Made by a program: the position numbers and the translations under genes
Assembly (NCBI GenBank): GCA_002683825.1
Contig: NYUD01000063.1
Span: forward strand, 1 to 55,579
Source: Planctomycetota bacterium
GTDB taxonomy: Bacteria; Planctomycetota; UBA1135; GCA-002686595
Length of the DNA: 55,579 bases
Direction of reading: 5' to 3'
Notes under the pieces: generated by a model
Database searches by the model: none
What the model saw: the letters and a program-made list of their open reading frames with translations, nothing else
What the model was told of the DNA's origin: nothing
Shown here: positions 33,625 through 43,099 of the stretch, piece by piece
Numbering within the stretch: the first letter of the stretch is position 1
Layout: each line of letters begins with the position of its first letter

Positions 33625-34992
33625 TTACAAGGAACCCTCCGGGCTTTCTATCTTCAGGGGTTGCGACCCGGCTTCTGTAGCGTCTTCCCGGGTGATCTTC
33701 GGCGCCTTCAGGCGGAAGAAACGCGCCAGGTCCATGCGCTCCATGTCGCGGAAGGCGCGGGCCATCGCCGGGTAGTTGCGGCCGACGGGAAAGAGGCGCG
33801 TGCCGCGTAGCAGTTGGCGGTTCCCGGAACCCGCGTCGTTTGCAGTTGTCGCCCGGCGAGATCGGTTGGCATCGCGTAGCACGCGATCGACGTCCACAGG
33901 CCCGAGATACAGCGCGCAAAGCTGTCCCGCTTCATCGACGAGCAGGCTCATCGGAAGCGGAATCAACTCCGAGGAACCGATCACCTCATCGAGAACCACC
34001 TCGATCGCTTCGAGCAGAGGCTTGTCGGCATAGCCGGCGTTCTCCAGCAACCCGAAGCGTTCCAGTTGATCGCGGGCCCGTTCGACTCCCTTTGCATCAG
34101 GATCTTGATCCGTGCAGAGCGGAACGATGCGCAGTTTCTTCGCGGCGAAGTCCTCGCGTCGCCGTTTGAAATCACCCAGTTCCTTGATGCAAGGTGCACA
34201 GTCGGTGCCCCACAGGTTCAAGAGCGCGGGTGTGCCGGCGAGGCTGGCGATCTTTCGTTGCGGGTCGGAATAGGACGGTATCGTCAAGCCTTCCAGCGCC
34301 AGGCGATCGACCAGGGGAACGCGGCGCCGTGCGCGTCCCGAGGGCACCTCCGGAGTTGCCGCGAGACTTGCGAATGGGGAGGGCACGGGCGTCGCGGCCG
34401 ACGCGCGGGTTTCGAGTTGCTTCTCTCCCTGTCGCAGGTGATAGCGACGGTTCGCCAACAAGTCAGAGAAGGCATCCTGCGTGCCGTCGGGCCATGTCAC
34501 CGTCAGAAGTGAGATCCGGTCGGACTCACCCAGACCGAAATACAGCAGCTTCGGAGACTGGCCCAGGTATCCGGATCCGGCCTGGAGTGTTTGCAGCACC
34601 GTCCGCCCATCGACCCTCATTTCGACGCGGGCTCCGATCGCGTCCCGATTGCAGGTAACACCTTCCAGCGTGAGGGCCATGAAGTTCCCGCGCTCGGGGC
34701 TGCGGTTGTGAAACAGCTGTAGACGCGGCCCGGTCCGGTTCTTGAGCAGGAGATCCAGCGCTCCGTCCCCGTCCCAGTCGATCGGGATCAGGGTGCGCCC
34801 GTCACCGATGCAGTTGGCGGCGCTGATGGCGGAGATGTCGACGAAGCGAGCGTCGCCGATGTTCAAGAAGACGCAGTTGCGCTCGCGGCCGCTCCACGAG
34901 GCTCCCTTCAACAGCATTGCCCGCGTGCCCATCCAGGCGTTCATGTACTCGGGCGTCGGCAGTCCCGATTTCGCCGGCGATTGCGACGTCAC
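33625..34992 (-). CDS. ASPIC/UnbV plus thioredoxin-like half of an interrupted gene
   Basis: This frame continues that of the FG-GAP gene upstream, separated only by a TGA at 35011-35013; the GTG at 34992 is merely the first available start and lacks a good ribosome site. Residues 25-110 carry the last FG-GAP unit (LIPIDWDGDGALDLLLKNRTGPRLQLFHN), about 100-195 the ASPIC/UnbV domain (GARVEMRVDGRTVLQTLQAG... LTVTWPDGTQDAF), and about 230-370 a thioredoxin-like domain with GTDCAPCIKE. Read through the TGA, the intervening residues SFFWRRVTSQSP fit homologous CRTAC1-like proteins. Alone this half has no export signal and would not be expected to work normally. Confidence 0.8.
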   Translation of the reverse strand: MTSQSPAKSGLPTPEYMNAWMGTRAMLLKGASWSGRERNCVFLNIGDARFVDISAISAANCIGDGRTLIPIDWDGDGALDLLLKNRTGPRLQLFHNRSPERGNFMALTLEGVTCNRDAIGARVEMRVDGRTVLQTLQAGSGYLGQSPKLLYFGLGESDRISLLTVTWPDGTQDAFSDLLANRRYHLRQGEKQLETRASAATPVPSPFASLAATPEVPSGRARRRVPLVDRLALEGLTIPSYSDPQRKIASLAGTPALLNLWGTDCAPCIKELGDFKRRREDFAAKKLRIVPLCTDQDPDAKGVERARDQLERFGLLENAGYADKPLLEAIEVVLDEVIGSSELIPLPMSLLVDEAGQLCALYLGPVDVDRVLRDANRSRRATTANDAGSGNRQLLRGTRLFPVGRNYPAMARAFRDMERMDLARFFRLKAPKITREDATEAGSQPLKIESPEGSL

Positions 34993-35010
34993 GCGCCGCC
35001 AGAAGAAGCT

Positions 35011-36858
35011 TCATATGTCCTCCGGATCGCGGTTGGTCAGGAAACCGTTGGGTGCGTAGATGTCCTGCAACCCGTCGTTGTTGATGTCCAACCACGAAGC
35101 CCCCCAGCCCCAACCTCCGACTGCGACACCGGCGTGATCCGTGATGTCCTTGAAGCGGCCGCCGCCCTGATTCTCCAGCAGCGTGTTGCCGCGCGCGTGA
35201 CGTTCATAGTGGCGGTGAACGTCGCGGTTCGTTCCGTCCATGAAGCGATCGGCCTGTGGCACGATGCGCAGGCCCGCGGAGGAGAACATGTTCGTGATGT
35301 AGAGGTCGACGTCCCCGTCCGCGTCGAAATCTGCCGCGGAAACACCCATTCCGGCGGCCATGTCCTCGGCTTGAAACTCGCCGGCGACGTCGCGGAACCT
35401 CTCACCCTCGTTCCGGTAGAGATTGTTGCGACCGAAGTCGTTCGCCACGTACAGGTCGAGCCTGCCGTCGGCATCGAAATCATCCCAGACCGACGCCAGG
35501 CTGAAGCGCTGGTTGTTCTCGGCGAAACCCAGCTCCTCGGTCTTCTCGATGAAACGTCCCTCGTCGTTCTCCAGGTAGATGTTGCGCGCTCCGTTGTTGG
35601 CGTCGTGGTAGGGCGTCGGAAAGGCTCCGAGGATGCCGCCGCTGCCGTAGCGGCTGGGATAGACGTCGAGGTCCCCGTCGAGGTCCGGGTCGGCCGCGCT
35701 CAGCGAATAAATCTCTCCGACGGTGCTCGGCGGAAACACCCTGGGCGGACCGAAGGCGGCGCCGCCGCGGTTGCGCGCCAGTCCCACGCCTCGATCCGTG
35801 CCGAACGCGAGGTCTTGATCGCCATCGTTGTCCAGGTCGATCAGCAGGGCACTGGGTGTGTTTTCGAGATAATCGATGCGCGAGCGTCGGCTGGCGTCGG
35901 CGATCGTGCCGTCCGGCTTGCGCAGGAAGAGCCGGTTGGCAACACCGGCATGGAAGGGGACGTAGACATCGTCGATGCCGTCCCCGTTCGCATCCCCCAG
36001 TGCGAGTCCCTGCATGCCCAGAAAGGGTGAACCCAACAGGCGATCGACGCGGTTGCGGTGATCCCCGGCGCCCTCCAGGAAATCATCGCGGTAAGAAGCG
36101 ACCTTGCCGAAAACGTGATTCGTCAGCTCCACAAAGAGCGGATTGGCTAGCACGATCTCTTCGAAGCGGCGCGAACGCATGTTTCGAATCCGAACCTGCT
36201 CGTCGTCGGGCGCGGCGCTCCACTCGACGGTCCAGCGCATGTTCTGCTGGACGAGCCCTTGGCCGTTCTTTCCGTCGATGTGAACCAGCACGGTCGTCTC
36301 GAAGCGTTCGGCGTCCGCGATATCGACGCTTACGATCTTGAAGTGGGCATGGGCCGTCGCCTCATCGAACGGAGTGAAGGCGGACGAGAGCAGCCGTTGC
36401 AGTTGTTTGCGCGAACCCGCTTCACCCTCGCCTTCGAAGCTGTGCACGGTGATGCCTTCTCCCGTGTAAAGGCTCTCGAGTGAATCCGGACGCAACAACG
36501 TCGCCGTTTCGAAGTCGGCCGCAAGAAGGTCGTCGGAATCCAGCGCTTCGCCGGAGCTGAGCCGCTCGAAGAGGAGCGCCAGCACCTTTTTGGCGCGTTC
36601 GTGAAGGGTCTCGCTGCGCCAGTCGTCGGCCAGCGGATCCAGCAGTTTCAGATTCTCGTCGACGCCTTCGGGGAAGGCGACCGTGTCTTCGAAGAGCAGG
36701 GTCTCTTCGTCCGCTACCGCGGTCTCCGGTTCGGTAACCGGCGCCGCCTTGTCGCCGCAACCGGCGGCGATCGTGACCACGAAGGGAAGGAGGCGGAACG
36801 GGAAACGGACCGAAAGATCTCCGAGGGGTCGGGATGGGTTCCCGGGCGTTGGCTGCAA
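35011..36858 (-). CDS. FG-GAP/CRTAC1-like lipoprotein half, ending at an in-frame TGA
   Basis: This encodes 615 residues from a TTG at 36858. A signal peptide ends in the lipobox IAAGC near residue 34. After an NTF2-like region (about 65-235), at least five FG-GAP/VCBS units follow with DxDxDGxxD calcium loops: DANGDGIDD, DLDNDGDQD, DPDLDGDLD, DFDADGRLD, DFDADGDVD and DINNDGLQD. It ends at NRDPEDI with TGA directly before SFFWRR, where related proteins continue. A beta-propeller exposed on the outer face of the membrane is expected; its ligand is unknown. Confidence 0.85.
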   Translation of the reverse strand: MQPTPGNPSRPLGDLSVRFPFRLLPFVVTIAAGCGDKAAPVTEPETAVADEETLLFEDTVAFPEGVDENLKLLDPLADDWRSETLHERAKKVLALLFERLSSGEALDSDDLLAADFETATLLRPDSLESLYTGEGITVHSFEGEGEAGSRKQLQRLLSSAFTPFDEATAHAHFKIVSVDIADAERFETTVLVHIDGKNGQGLVQQNMRWTVEWSAAPDDEQVRIRNMRSRRFEEIVLANPLFVELTNHVFGKVASYRDDFLEGAGDHRNRVDRLLGSPFLGMQGLALGDANGDGIDDVYVPFHAGVANRLFLRKPDGTIADASRRSRIDYLENTPSALLIDLDNDGDQDLAFGTDRGVGLARNRGGAAFGPPRVFPPSTVGEIYSLSAADPDLDGDLDVYPSRYGSGGILGAFPTPYHDANNGARNIYLENDEGRFIEKTEELGFAENNQRFSLASVWDDFDADGRLDLYVANDFGRNNLYRNEGERFRDVAGEFQAEDMAAGMGVSAADFDADGDVDLYITNMFSSAGLRIVPQADRFMDGTNRDVHRHYERHARGNTLLENQGGGRFKDITDHAGVAVGGWGWGASWLDINNDGLQDIYAPNGFLTNRDPEDI

Positions 36859-37230
36859 TGGGCTTCGCTCTTTGGTGAATTGCCTGAGAAAGGGCGCACG
36901 AGCCCATTCTCGCCAAAGGTACCACTCGTCGATGGGACGCGCAATCGAAGCGATGTGGGCGTTGCGGTGGGGGACCTTCCCGGCCTGGAATCCATCAGCT
37001 TGCGATCGAACCCAGCGCCGGGACTGCTCAGCGCTCGGAGATCGTTCTCCGATGTCGCGATCGAAACGACGTTGACACCACGGTTCGTACTCGGGTCATC
37101 GCTTCGCCGAGCTCGTGGCCTTCGGCGCAACCGTGCACGAAATCGCACGACGCGAGGTACGGGTGAGCCGGAAGGGTGCTCGGGTTTCGAAAACTCGCCC
37201 GACCTCCGGCCTGCTTTCGACGCCTTCTCG
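36859..37230. other. Intergenic region, no gene seen
   Basis: The 372-bp gap between two minus-strand genes shows no convincing ORF, terminator hairpin or repeat. Confidence 0.4.
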
Positions 37231-38796
37231 CTAGGGAAGGATCTCGAAGCCCAGGGCCGGCGAGGCCTCCGGCCCCCGGGGGCCCACGATGACGGCCGTC
37301 CAGTCCATGCGTTGTCCGACCAACGCAAGGTTGCGGTCCGGAGCGATCAAGAAGGCTCCTTCTGCGCGACCCCTTTCGTCCAGAACGCCCATGCCCGAGC
37401 GTAGCCACGACGATCGGCCTTCGAGCCGTAACAACGAGGAGGTCATGGCGTCGGGATTGAGCGGTATCCGCAGGGAGCCCAGACGCATGCCCGGCTGCGT
37501 GCCCGACAGGCCGCCCAGGAGGAAGTAGGGTGATCCCGCGGCGTGCGGAGCGGAAACGACGAAGGGGACGTCCGCGCCCGCGGCGGCGGAGACGGAGGTC
37601 GCATCCGCGGTCAGCAGCGCGTGCGACCCGTTCTCTGCCTTGGCCAGAAGGGACGGTTCCAGCTGAACTTCGAGATACGGGTAGAGCGTTGCCTTTACCA
37701 GGTCATCCTCGGCGGTAATGACAAGCGTTTCCGTTCCCACGGCGCGGCCCGCCCTGATCGAGAAGCTGTAGGTCCCATCGCCCTGATCGATCACCTCTCC
37801 GATTCCGACCAGCGAGCGATCGTCATCGAGTCGGCCCACGCGAACGTCGGCGCCTCCGCTCGTCAGGGGTGTGCCGTCGATGTCACGCAAGCGAACCGTC
37901 ACGCGCCGTTTCGTGAACCCGTCCGCAGGGAGCGGGGTGACGGGATCGATCTCCGAGAGGATTGCGTCCGGGCGGCCTGCGCGTGCAGAACGCCACAGGT
38001 CGTAGCGCATCTGGAGCTGTTCGACGGGATCCGGAGACGAGGCCTGGGCATTGGCGCCGGCGATGTTCAGGGTCAGGTGGTAGTTTCCGCTGGCGCAGCC
38101 GTTCGACGTACAGGCTCCGTTCTGGTCTCCATAGCGCGCGACGATCACGTATCCGCAGTGGGCGCATTTTTCGAAGTCCGGAGGCGGCACGCCACAGGAG
38201 GTCGGGTCATTGAACGAACAGGAACAACGTCCGTCTCCGCCCAGCGCCCTGCCCGCCTGGAGTCCCGCCATGAAGCGTTGGCCCATGTCGCCGTTCGTAT
38301 TGCGGAAGGCCTCGGCGGAGGCGGTGACGACGGCCTCTCCCGTCAGCCCCGAGCCGACGACCGCGTAGACGTAATCCCCCACGGTCCCCGAGACCATGCC
38401 CAGGCCTTCCGTGAACACGTTGCCGATGAACATGCCCGGTGTTCCGATGAACGAGACGATGTTGTAGACCCGGCTTTCGTGCGACGGGTCATTCTCATCG
38501 AGGGCGACCAGGATTTCATCCGGAGTCAGGACCGCGTCCCGCAGGGCGTTGCGGATGACCGGACGATTGGTGCCGAATGAATCGACGAAACCCTGCGCCG
38601 AAGCGGCGCCCCTGCCGACGTAAATAACCGGCGTAAAACGTCGCAAGTTGAAATCTTCGAGGCAGGTGGCCGAGGCGACGCCCACCTCGCCGGTACGCAT
38701 GTTGACCGCGACGATCGACCAGGTTGCGTTCGCGGGAACCGAAAGGAGGGCCAGAACCGTCGTGAAGTACGAACGCCGAAGCCAGGAGACCTTCAT
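37231..38796 (-). CDS. Secreted DUF1028 protein with C-terminal Ig-like domain
   Basis: This encodes 521 residues from the ATG at 38796, which precedes a signal peptide (MKVSWLRRSYFTTVLALLSVPANA). Maturation would expose TWSIVAVNMRTGEVGVASAT, the N-terminal Ntn-hydrolase-like signature of DUF1028. The family core runs to about residue 260 and includes a Cys-rich stretch (CSCSFNDPTSC, CAHCGY, CTSNGCASG) and HLTLNIAGANAQA. Residues about 285-400 resemble an invasin/Big-type Ig domain (VTVRLRDIDGTPLTSGGADV). Function of the family is unknown; exposure of a Thr after cleavage is consistent with, but does not prove, amidase-like activity. Confidence 0.88.
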   Translation of the reverse strand: MKVSWLRRSYFTTVLALLSVPANATWSIVAVNMRTGEVGVASATCLEDFNLRRFTPVIYVGRGAASAQGFVDSFGTNRPVIRNALRDAVLTPDEILVALDENDPSHESRVYNIVSFIGTPGMFIGNVFTEGLGMVSGTVGDYVYAVVGSGLTGEAVVTASAEAFRNTNGDMGQRFMAGLQAGRALGGDGRCSCSFNDPTSCGVPPPDFEKCAHCGYVIVARYGDQNGACTSNGCASGNYHLTLNIAGANAQASSPDPVEQLQMRYDLWRSARAGRPDAILSEIDPVTPLPADGFTKRRVTVRLRDIDGTPLTSGGADVRVGRLDDDRSLVGIGEVIDQGDGTYSFSIRAGRAVGTETLVITAEDDLVKATLYPYLEVQLEPSLLAKAENGSHALLTADATSVSAAAGADVPFVVSAPHAAGSPYFLLGGLSGTQPGMRLGSLRIPLNPDAMTSSLLRLEGRSSWLRSGMGVLDERGRAEGAFLIAPDRNLALVGQRMDWTAVIVGPRGPEASPALGFEILP

Positions 38797-38809
38797 ACTC
38801 CAGAGTATA
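38797..38809 (-). promoter_or_regulatory. Possible -10 box very close to the DUF1028 start
   Basis: TATACT reads on the minus strand at 38809-38804, only seven bases before the ATG, with a GGAG in between. If used, transcription would start at or next to the start codon (leaderless mRNA). No good -35 is seen. Confidence 0.3.
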
Positions 38810-38963
38810 CATCGGGCCGCTCCGGCACGGTCCCTGTCCTTGGAGTCGTAGCCTCGCCGGCGCATTCCCCCCGGGACAGTGCCGCACTGCCTGGAGCCGC
38901 CCGCCATCCGGTGCGGTCGAGGTCGGTCGCCACGGACGATCGGCTCAGACGGTGGCGGGCTCG

Positions 38964-39527
38964 CTACGAGGTCGTCTCCGGAGTCCGTCGCTTTTCGGAG
39001 AGTCGGGCGACTCGTACTCCGGTCCATCGGTCATAGGGCGTCTCGCCCGTGAGAAACAAGGCGCCGAGCCACCATAGCGATCCTGCCGCCGCGATGGCTG
39101 CAGGCACCCAGAGCCACACAGGGAAATCACCGACGCCTTCAAAGGCTGCATGATGGGCCAGCGTGTGCCCGAACTCCCACGGAACGAACTTGATCGCGTT
39201 GCGAAGAAGTGCGTGCCCAAGGGAGAGCTGCTGCCCCGAGCGCCCGGTCACGCCTAGACGTAGGACGCGCTTTCCTATCGATGCATGCCACCCGGAGCTC
39301 TCGCAGAAGGCGAAGTAGAGAGTGAACGGCAGGGTCATCGTCAGGAAGCCGAGCATCTGCGCCGTCCACGGACCGCCGGGCCGAGGAGGATCGTCGCCGG
39401 TCGCGAACATCACGAATCCGAAGAGCACACCACCCCATAGCGCGAGGATGAGCCAGTCGATGGCGAACGCCAGGAGTCGCAGTACGGCGGTTCTTTCCCT
39501 CGTGGCTTTTTCCCGGAAAGCTGTCAC
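38964..39527 (-). CDS. RDD-family membrane protein
   Basis: This encodes 187 residues from the GTG at 39527; the open frame extends further upstream but that part is Cys/Pro-rich and reads as non-coding. RDD features are RLLAFAIDWLILALWGGVLF at the first membrane segment, the Arg and Asp pair, SIGKRVLRLGVTGRSGQQLS after the second and third segments, and WEFGHTLAHHAAF. A C-terminal membrane pair follows, then TGETPYDRWTGVRV. RDD proteins are small transport-like membrane proteins of mostly unknown substrate. Confidence 0.85.
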   Translation of the reverse strand: MTAFREKATRERTAVLRLLAFAIDWLILALWGGVLFGFVMFATGDDPPRPGGPWTAQMLGFLTMTLPFTLYFAFCESSGWHASIGKRVLRLGVTGRSGQQLSLGHALLRNAIKFVPWEFGHTLAHHAAFEGVGDFPVWLWVPAAIAAAGSLWWLGALFLTGETPYDRWTGVRVARLSEKRRTPETTS

Positions 39528-39773
39528 TGCCCGCCCGCCGGAGAAACCGAAGCACCCTTTCCTACAGGCCAGCGACACGTGCTCGCAACCGCGGAGAGCC
39601 CGTGGGATGTGTCCCGGCGCCGCGTTGAAGAAGGGCTTCTTCCACCCGGCCGAAGCCTTGCAGCCGGGCGGCATTTCCGCAGAGCTACCCCCGGGCGGCG
39701 CCGGGCCGGAAGAAATTCCATCGGTCCTCCAAGACCGCCGGCGCAAGGGCCGGCCTTTCGATGGGTGTGCGAC

Positions 39774-40736
39774 TCAGTCCGTTGCGGGCAGGGTGAGCGA
39801 CTCGGCGGGGATCAGGGTCCAGGTATCGTCCGGGTCGAAGGTCTCCACAGCCGCCGCGATCTTCTCGGTCTTCGGGCCGAGGTCCTTCTGGTAGACCAAT
39901 CCGATCTGATCGACGAGAAAAGTCATGACCTCTGAGGCTCCGTACTTCGCCGGCGAGGCGATCAGGGCGAAACCGCCGGTCATCACTCCTCCCTCCATGT
40001 AGTTGCGGGCGCCCCCGGGTGCATTCGCTCCCTGCGCGTGAAGAACGCGATACAGGTAGCCGTGGAACGGCTTCACGACACCCTGGGCCGGCGAGTAGCC
40101 CTCGGATCGTGCGGCCGCGTAGAGGGCGCCGAGAGGGCTCGGGCCCTCGTCTTTGGAGGTCTCCCAGTACAGGCCGTTCTTCTCTCCCGCGCTGCTGAGG
40201 ATGAAACGCGCGTACTCGGGGGTCGCGCGATTGCGGGGGTTTCGCAGGTAGTACTCCCGCTCCGCATCCACGAAGGCCAGGCAGGCCTGGATCGTATCGA
40301 GTTCGTTCCTTCCGATCCGGCGATTGAGCAGTTCGCCGGCTCCCTCTGCGGTGTCAAAGCGCCAGCCGCCCTCGCCTTCCAGGAGGGGGATCGGAAAAGG
40401 CCAGCCGTTTTCGCCGGTCTCCAGAACAGCCACGCCCTCGCTCCAGGCGATCCAGGAATGCTGCAGGTCGTAAGCGCTCACGAATCGCTCGCGCTGCTCC
40501 CTGTCCATGACGGGATCGCCCGACGTCAAGAGGGGCCCGGAGCCCTTGCCCAGAATCTTCTCCAGGGCGTCGGCGTCGCTCTTCTTCAGCGCATTCACCA
40601 GCGCGTCACCCGCGGCCTGGGGGCTCGAAAAGGCCTGGCCCTCACCGAGTTCGGTCCCGAGCGCGCCGCACGAGCTCACGAGCGCCAGGGCAGCCGTGAA
40701 GAGAATGGAGATCGCGCCACTCGAATGCTGATACAT
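39774..40736 (-). CDS. DUF2950 lipoprotein
   Basis: This encodes 320 residues from the ATG at 40736 with GAGG upstream; an ATG at 40751 overlapping the preceding stop would add five residues. The lipobox is VSSCG near residue 23. The family's pattern follows: FSSPQAAGDALVNALKKSDADAL, FVSAY, GWPFPIPLLEGEGGWRFDTAEG and REYYLRNPRN, with YLYRVLHAQG and GGFALIASPAKYG in the second half. It pairs with the DUF3300 gene directly upstream, a conserved partnership. The role is unknown; envelope stress or assembly has been suggested for such pairs. Confidence 0.9.
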   Translation of the reverse strand: MYQHSSGAISILFTAALALVSSCGALGTELGEGQAFSSPQAAGDALVNALKKSDADALEKILGKGSGPLLTSGDPVMDREQRERFVSAYDLQHSWIAWSEGVAVLETGENGWPFPIPLLEGEGGWRFDTAEGAGELLNRRIGRNELDTIQACLAFVDAEREYYLRNPRNRATPEYARFILSSAGEKNGLYWETSKDEGPSPLGALYAAARSEGYSPAQGVVKPFHGYLYRVLHAQGANAPGGARNYMEGGVMTGGFALIASPAKYGASEVMTFLVDQIGLVYQKDLGPKTEKIAAAVETFDPDDTWTLIPAESLTLPATD

Positions 40737-40747
40737 GTTTGTTTCCC

Positions 40748-42046
40748 TCATCGCCTGTGCCCTCCTCCGCGCAAGCCACCGAAGCCGCCGTGCCTTCCGC
40801 CTCCGCCGCTGTGCCTTCCGCTCCCGCCGCTGCGCCTTCCGCTCCCGCCGCCCCATCGCGACGAGCCGCCGCGACTCTTGAAGCCTCGATCGGAGTTGCG
40901 GAAAGCGCCGCTACCGTTGCGCATGCCCCCGAAAGCAGAATGGTCTCGATTGCCGGAGCCGCCGGCGGATTCTCGACGGAAGCCGCCCTCCTGGAGCCCT
41001 AATTCCCCTGCGCGGCCGCTCTGGGGGTTTCTTCCCTTGAAGCGGTCGGCCTGACCGCTGGCGATCTGCTGGCGGCCCTGGTCCGCCCGGCCGCGGAAGG
41101 ACTCTCGTGCCTTCGCGTCGCGGGACTGGCTTTTCCCGTAGCGCTGCTGGAGATCCCGGTTGCCGTAGGAGACCCCCCCTCGGTGCCGGCCGTCGTGCTT
41201 CCAGTTCACGTTGTTGATCTGGGTCCGGTTGAAGCTGTTGTACCTGTTGACGTTGATGTTGACGTCCGAGTGGCCCCAGTTGCAGTTCCCCCAGAGCGCC
41301 GCCCCTACCGCAAGGCCCACGCCGAAGGAGACCACCGAAGCGGTGGCCACATAGCCGGGGGGATACCAGTAGTAGGGCGGGTACGCGGGATAGGCCCAGG
41401 CTCCGTAGACCACCGTGGGGTTGTAGGTCGGCACGTAGACCACCTGCGGATTCGCGGGCTCGATGATGATCGTCTGTTCTTGGCTGCCCGTCGGCTCGGG
41501 CTTCACAGCCACCTTCTGTTGCTCGTTGCTCTCGAGGTTTCCCTCCTCCTTCGCCTTCTGTCGCAGCACCTGAACGGCGTTCATGATGCCCTTCTGGCTT
41601 GACAGGAACGCGTCTCCCAGCTGGGTCGTCCAGGTCAGCTTGTCGTTCATCATCTCCAGCACCTGCGGGAAGGCGGTGAGGGACTTGACGCTCGGATCCC
41701 AGCTCTGGCTCTGCATGGCATCTTCGAGAGCCTTGCTGTCGAGTTTCGGGTGCGCCTTGACCCAGCGCGCCGCCTCGACGATTTCCAGCGGATAGGTGGA
41801 CGCCATCAGGATCTGGGAAAGCAACGAATCCGGGTAGAGGGCAATGGGCGCGACGAGCTGCTCGAGTTGCTCCGGGCTCTCCGGCTTCGAAGCGCTCGGC
41901 TGGTCGCCTGCTTGCGCGTTCGCTGACGGCGGCGCAAGCACAACCGCCAGCGCGAGGGCCGAGGATCGAACCCATCGAGAGCAGGCGGCGGGGCTGGGGA
42001 GCATCACGGACGTTTTGGAGAAGTGGAATCTTGATTCTGAGCTCAT
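40748..42046 (-). CDS. DUF3300 secreted protein with Gly/Arg/Ser-rich tail
   Basis: This encodes 432 residues with an N-terminal signal peptide ending near SANAQA. The DUF3300 domain (about 58-215) includes LVAPIALYPDSLLSQILMAS and YP...VKAHPKL, WDPSVKSLTAFPQVLEMM and VYVPTYNPTVVYG; a hydrophobic, Tyr/Pro-rich segment and a membrane helix follow. The last 120 residues are low complexity (RGG, GGSGR and GRHSGG repeats) and probably disordered, possibly binding nucleic acid or polysaccharide. It is the upstream partner of DUF2950 with an 11-bp gap. Confidence 0.9.
   Translation of the reverse strand: MSSESRFHFSKTSVMLPSPAACSRWVRSSALALAVVLAPPSANAQAGDQPSASKPESPEQLEQLVAPIALYPDSLLSQILMASTYPLEIVEAARWVKAHPKLDSKALEDAMQSQSWDPSVKSLTAFPQVLEMMNDKLTWTTQLGDAFLSSQKGIMNAVQVLRQKAKEEGNLESNEQQKVAVKPEPTGSQEQTIIIEPANPQVVYVPTYNPTVVYGAWAYPAYPPYYWYPPGYVATASVVSFGVGLAVGAALWGNCNWGHSDVNINVNRYNSFNRTQINNVNWKHDGRHRGGVSYGNRDLQQRYGKSQSRDAKARESFRGRADQGRQQIASGQADRFKGRNPQSGRAGELGLQEGGFRRESAGGSGNRDHSAFGGMRNGSGAFRNSDRGFKSRGGSSRWGGGSGRRSGGSGRHSGGGGRHGGFGGLRGGGHRR
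40783..40845. repeat. 21-bp tandem repeat encoding the Gly/Arg/Ser tail
   Basis: Three imperfect 21-bp units containing tgccttccgc occur in the 3' end of the DUF3300 gene; the second and third differ at a single position. Confidence 0.7.
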
Positions 42047-42303
42047 TTTGATGCGCGGATCATAAACGATCGTCGAGCCGTGTGGTGTCCGGGCCTTCTC
42101 CGGGGGAGCTTGTCCGCCGAAAGTCGCCGCACCCGCACCTCAGTGGCCCGAATCGCCTTCCCCGGGGCGAGTTTTCCCCTCAGTGGGCCCCTCGCTTACT
42201 GCTTCGGTCTACTGCGTCACTCGTGCCCTCGATCGTGGCTCACGCACGGAACAACACGCCGGCCATCGTGGTCGTGTGATGCAGGACACTGCCGGGCACC
42301 GAT

Positions 42304-42331
42304 GGGATGGGGAGGTCGGCCTCCCCATCCC
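42304..42331. terminator. Perfect 12-bp stem hairpin without T tract
   Basis: GGGATGGGGAGG and its exact inverse complement are separated by TCGG. No T run follows on either strand, so it could be a factor-assisted terminator, a structured 5' UTR or a protein-binding palindrome. Confidence 0.4.
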
Positions 42332-42684
42332 GTGACGGAACTCTCGGGAGAGTGAGAGGCGGGCAGTGCAGCACGCTCGAGCGCTCGTTCGTCGGAAAGC
42401 GCCCGGGGACCTGTCGATCCGACGATGAAGCAAGGTGTGCAGAAAAAGACACAAAGGCGAATACCGATCATGGCTGCAACTGCTCGCAGGGGAGGGTGGT
42501 ACAAGCCTCGAAAGATGCACTAAACCTTGGTGAGCAGCACCCCGGGTACTCTTCGGACCTTTGCAAGCTAAAGCGAGAATGCGTGGGGTGAGGGGTAGGG
42601 AAAATTCCACATTGTGGGTGCGACGCAAGATCGGGCAACGAGGCGAAGTCGAAGCTGTCGAACCTTTTCTGACGTGCACCGCCG

Positions 42685-42785
42685 CGATTCGCATTTTTCT
42701 TGGCGGGGTGAGACCGGGGAGTGCGTGGAAGGGGAAACGCGATCCGCACAGCGCCGTGAAAAATCCCTTACGCATCATCCGACCG
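42685..42785 (+). repeat. Leader repeat, copy A, with an orphan start
   Basis: This matches 45657-45755 closely, from the attcg-cttggcggggtg segment through tgcgtggaaggggaaacg and into a coding start. Copy A reads GTG AAA AAT CCC TTA CGC ATC at 42756, corresponding to the first codons of the second paralog (MKNSLRI), but the frame then degenerates and stops at 42857. Confidence 0.75.
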
Positions 42786-43099
42786 GATCGGGGCCGTGAC
42801 AGCTGCGTTGTCCGGTCTCCACCGTCGTTGGGGGATCGGCCCAGGAGAATTCCGTGATCGATTGTGAACACTATCAACGTGTCTTTCCGCATTGCCCGCC
42901 GTCTTGGGACGCGACGAATTCGCCCGATCTGGGCATCCATGTGCGCGATCATTTCGCAGTTACTCGCCGAGCTGGTCGCGGACCATTTCGGGCTGTCGCG
43001 GCCAGGGTGGCTGTAGCTCGTCGCGCCCGACCAGCCAGCCGCTGCGCAGGCCCCTTTGGGCCGGAGTCCCCACCCGTGTTCCCTACCGAAAGAAAAGCC

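Larger units (their letters stand above)
42047..43099. other. Long intergenic region with a hairpin and a leader copy
   Basis: About 1.05 kb lies between the divergent DUF3300 gene and the secreted-protein pair. It holds the hairpin at 42304-42331 and leader copy A (42685-42785). Several open frames on both strands cover it, but none resembles a known protein or has a good ribosome site. Confidence 0.5.

Noticed and set aside
34974..35013. Selenocysteine insertion at the in-frame TGA
   Set aside because: A hairpin can be drawn, but the family has no conserved Cys at this place as far as I can tell, and no sel gene is in the window. Kept only as a remote option.
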